Below are positions 61,801-64,000 of a stretch of 64,000 nucleotides of DNA, one piece after another. Positions within the stretch are counted from its first letter, which is position 1, and the number at the start of each line of letters is the position of its first letter. A model generated the notes under the pieces. The model was not told the DNA's origin, made no database searches, and saw nothing but the letters and a program-made list of their open reading frames with translations. This DNA comes from Strix aluco. Its lineage: Eukaryota; Chordata; Aves; Strigiformes; Strigidae. Made by a program: the position numbers and the translations under genes. The stretch lies in NCBI RefSeq assembly GCF_031877795.1, contig NC_133946.1:9151144-9215143 (forward strand). The letters run 5' to 3'.

Positions 61801-64000
61801 TTACTGCTCTGAAGTAAGCAAAGTGGCAGAAACATGTCCAGCACAGCATTAACAGTCAAAGAAAAACTTATTCTGCATTTCTGTCTGATCATTTGTGCTA
61901 TAGCATCTTGACTGATGATGTACCGCAAGATATGTCAATGAACGTGCTTTGCGATTCTTCCTGGATTTTGGCAGGCAAAGATTCAAAATATGGTATGATT
62001 TTATGCCTGTGGTATGATTGCCCAGAAGAAATCTACTGCAGACTGCAAAAGATGGAAGCTTTTATGCAAATACCATTAAATTCATCACAATGTGTTGCGG
62101 CGCTATTGTCCTGAAAAGGTTTTTCTACTGATGGATGCTATTTTGGCAGCCCAGCAAGTGGAGGAGAAAGAAGGGTTGTGTGGACGTACTGCATTTGCTG
62201 CTATTTTTTGGGGAGTTGAGCATCCAGCTCCATATTAAATCACCTATTTGTTTTTTGTTAGCACTGACATAGTCTATTTATGTGGAGAAGCTGATCTAGA
62301 CCTTGAGACCTTTTCTCTTGTGTTTAACCTGGTATGGACACTGTTGATGGAAGGTGTGTGTATGACAGTTTGCGATGCACCGGCTGGTGCCACGAGGTAT
62401 CTGAAGAGAGGTACCAGCTGTAGGACCACTGAAAGGATACAACTGAGCAGACCATGTCAAAGCAGCTGTAGCATGTGTGGTGAAAGCACCCTTTCCCGAG
62501 GCTTGCTAGTGGAAACTACTACATTATTGTCTGTATCCTGTGTTCCTGGCACAGAGTCTGAGACTGGTCTAAAGAAGGAAAATGGTTCTCTGTGTGTAGT
62601 CTGAATGTTGGTATGTGGTCAGCAAACCTCATCCAGATGCTTGTATCTTGCTGCATACTTTTGGATGTTCTTTTTCTGATGAATGGCAAGAACAGGTTTC
62701 TAAAAATAAATTAATGGTTTTCCCTTTTTACTTCCTGTGACTTAATATACTTTATTTATCTATATAGCTACTAGTCATCGTCATTCTTCAGCTCACAAGA
62801 GTATAAACAGAAATGAGCCTGAGTCACAAAGTAAGGATGTGGAGCCAGGCTTTTTCCAGGATTTTAGCCAGGTGTAAGGACTTGCAGCCCGGGGCTCGTG
62901 GAGGGAAGGACTGGCTCTGGGGTTGTGCCTCAGGGGTCTGTCATGCAAAATAAGCAGCACAGAGGTGAAAGACCCTCCTGTCTCTTTCTGCATCTTCTTC
63001 CAAGGTGGTAAAACCTCGCAGCTCTGTGCAAAGAGTTTAAAAATAAATAAAAATAGAGTGGATTTTTAAGGTTAGTTTATCACTAAAATAATAAAACCTG
63101 AGTGAGGTTCCAGTTAATTATGCCTCTTGCACTACCCCTAAGGTTGATCAGACCAACATCCAAAGCAACAGTTACCTTCATTTAATCAGCTCAAGCAACA
63201 TACTTTAATAAATATATTCTCCTGGGCATATAGTCAATTTGTCATGCTGCTGATAGTGTGCCCCAAACCAATCATAAACTTGAATCAAACAGATCTGAAA
63301 ATAAATCAATGTTATTGGGATTTTTAGGAAATGGTCTCCTTTCTGTGGTGATTGCCTACTAAAACTTAAGGCTGCTCTATACAACGGTAGCAGAACATGC
63401 TATAAGTTTGTTTAGTCATTAGAAATGTGAAGTAATCTGACCTAAAACATGCTGAGCATCATTTTCCTTCCCAGAACGTATCTTGGGAGTACCCCTCTTT
63501 CTTGCTAAGCAGCACATCTGTATGTTATAATGTATGTTAATGTTAAATAGGAAAGACACCTTGTAAGGTATACTGGACAATATGGATTTGTGCTGTCTGG
63601 AGCTCTGTGTGCACACATACCTGTGTCTTGAGGTGTGGCTAATAGGACTGTGTCCCATGGGAGAAGCTGACTTGCTAACAAACAGAATAATGAAGAGTGA
63701 GTGTCAACATATTCCACTTTTTTTTTATCAGCATGACTGATTGTATATAGGGTGTGAATTGAGTAATCGCTAACGTTCAAGGTTTCTGGGGATATAGGTA
63801 TCAGCACTGTACTAGTAGGGTTGTGTTTGCATGCTCTGTCAGTTTGTCTGTGAAGAGTCTTCTAGGGTTTAGTGTTGACACTGACAGGGACATGGATTTG
63901 AAATGTTACTTCATCTTTACAATTGCTGTCAATAATCCATTTGACAGAGAGCTGAGGCCAGCTGAAAGGCAAAAGAGAACAGCCTAAGGTATGTTGTAAG

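Larger units (their letters stand above)
56034..64000 (+). other. start of a long first intron (inferred), running off the window
   Basis: After the CpG island the composition returns to AT-rich and no convincing internal exon is seen. The longest open frame of the window (60196-60792, minus, 198 codons) lies here but opposes the gene and has no domain. Plus-strand frames such as 62248-62604 (118 codons) also lack any recognisable family. An A17 tract is at 56439-56455. Segments at about 57420-57640 and 58560-58745 are non-repetitive, rich in TAAT-type homeodomain motifs and look like plausible intronic enhancers, an inference only. The intron assignment depends on the exon call. Confidence 0.45.

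Noticed and set aside
1-64000. CRISPR arrays, operons, tRNA or rRNA genes, phage or plasmid modules
   Set aside because: No regularly spaced repeats, no compact coding and no recognisable structural RNA. The CR1 elements and CpG-island promoter indicate vertebrate nuclear DNA. Small structured RNAs could be missed by eye; a covariance-model scan would be needed to exclude them.

Overview
This window looks like nuclear DNA from a bird. The best evidence is two CR1 LINE 3'-end fragments (about 26738-26905 and 33631-33728). The second keeps the terminal direct octamer repeat (ATTCTGTG on the minus strand) that is diagnostic of sauropsid CR1 elements, and its sequence style is typically avian. 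There is no bacterial, plasmid or phage organisation: no dense ORFs, no ribosome-binding sites and no operons.

About the first 55 kb is AT-rich, gene-poor sequence, either intergenic or a very large intron. Reading frames there are short and scattered, and none has a recognisable domain. A rough chance estimate for 64 kb (about 6000 stop-to-stop frames, 3/64 stop frequency) predicts one or two open frames of 170-200 codons by accident, which matches what is seen. This part holds the two CR1 fragments, a probable older sauropsid repeat remnant (about 51700-51930), several microsatellites and homopolymer tracts, a 33-bp minisatellite (49454-49573), a kilobase of unexplained higher-GC sequence (about 25650-26640) and possible CTCF-like and POU-octamer motifs.

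The one convincing gene signal is at the right. A strong CpG island (about 55430-56160) carries GC boxes, a TATA-like box (55788-55795), a purine-rich 5' leader and a plus-strand ATG in good context at 55970. The reading frame runs into a perfect GTAAGT splice donor at 56028, with a second donor at 56152. I interpret this as the promoter and first coding exon of a plus-strand gene whose remaining exons lie beyond 64000, so 56028-64000 would be the start of its first intron. I could not identify the gene from the 19 encoded residues. The leader also contains a short upstream ORF (55841-55966), in the same frame as the main start and ending one codon before it.

I found no clear evidence of a novel biological system. 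The most informative points are the promoter/uORF/alternative-donor arrangement, the unexplained higher-GC block and a few repeat structures. All regulatory calls are motif-level inferences.
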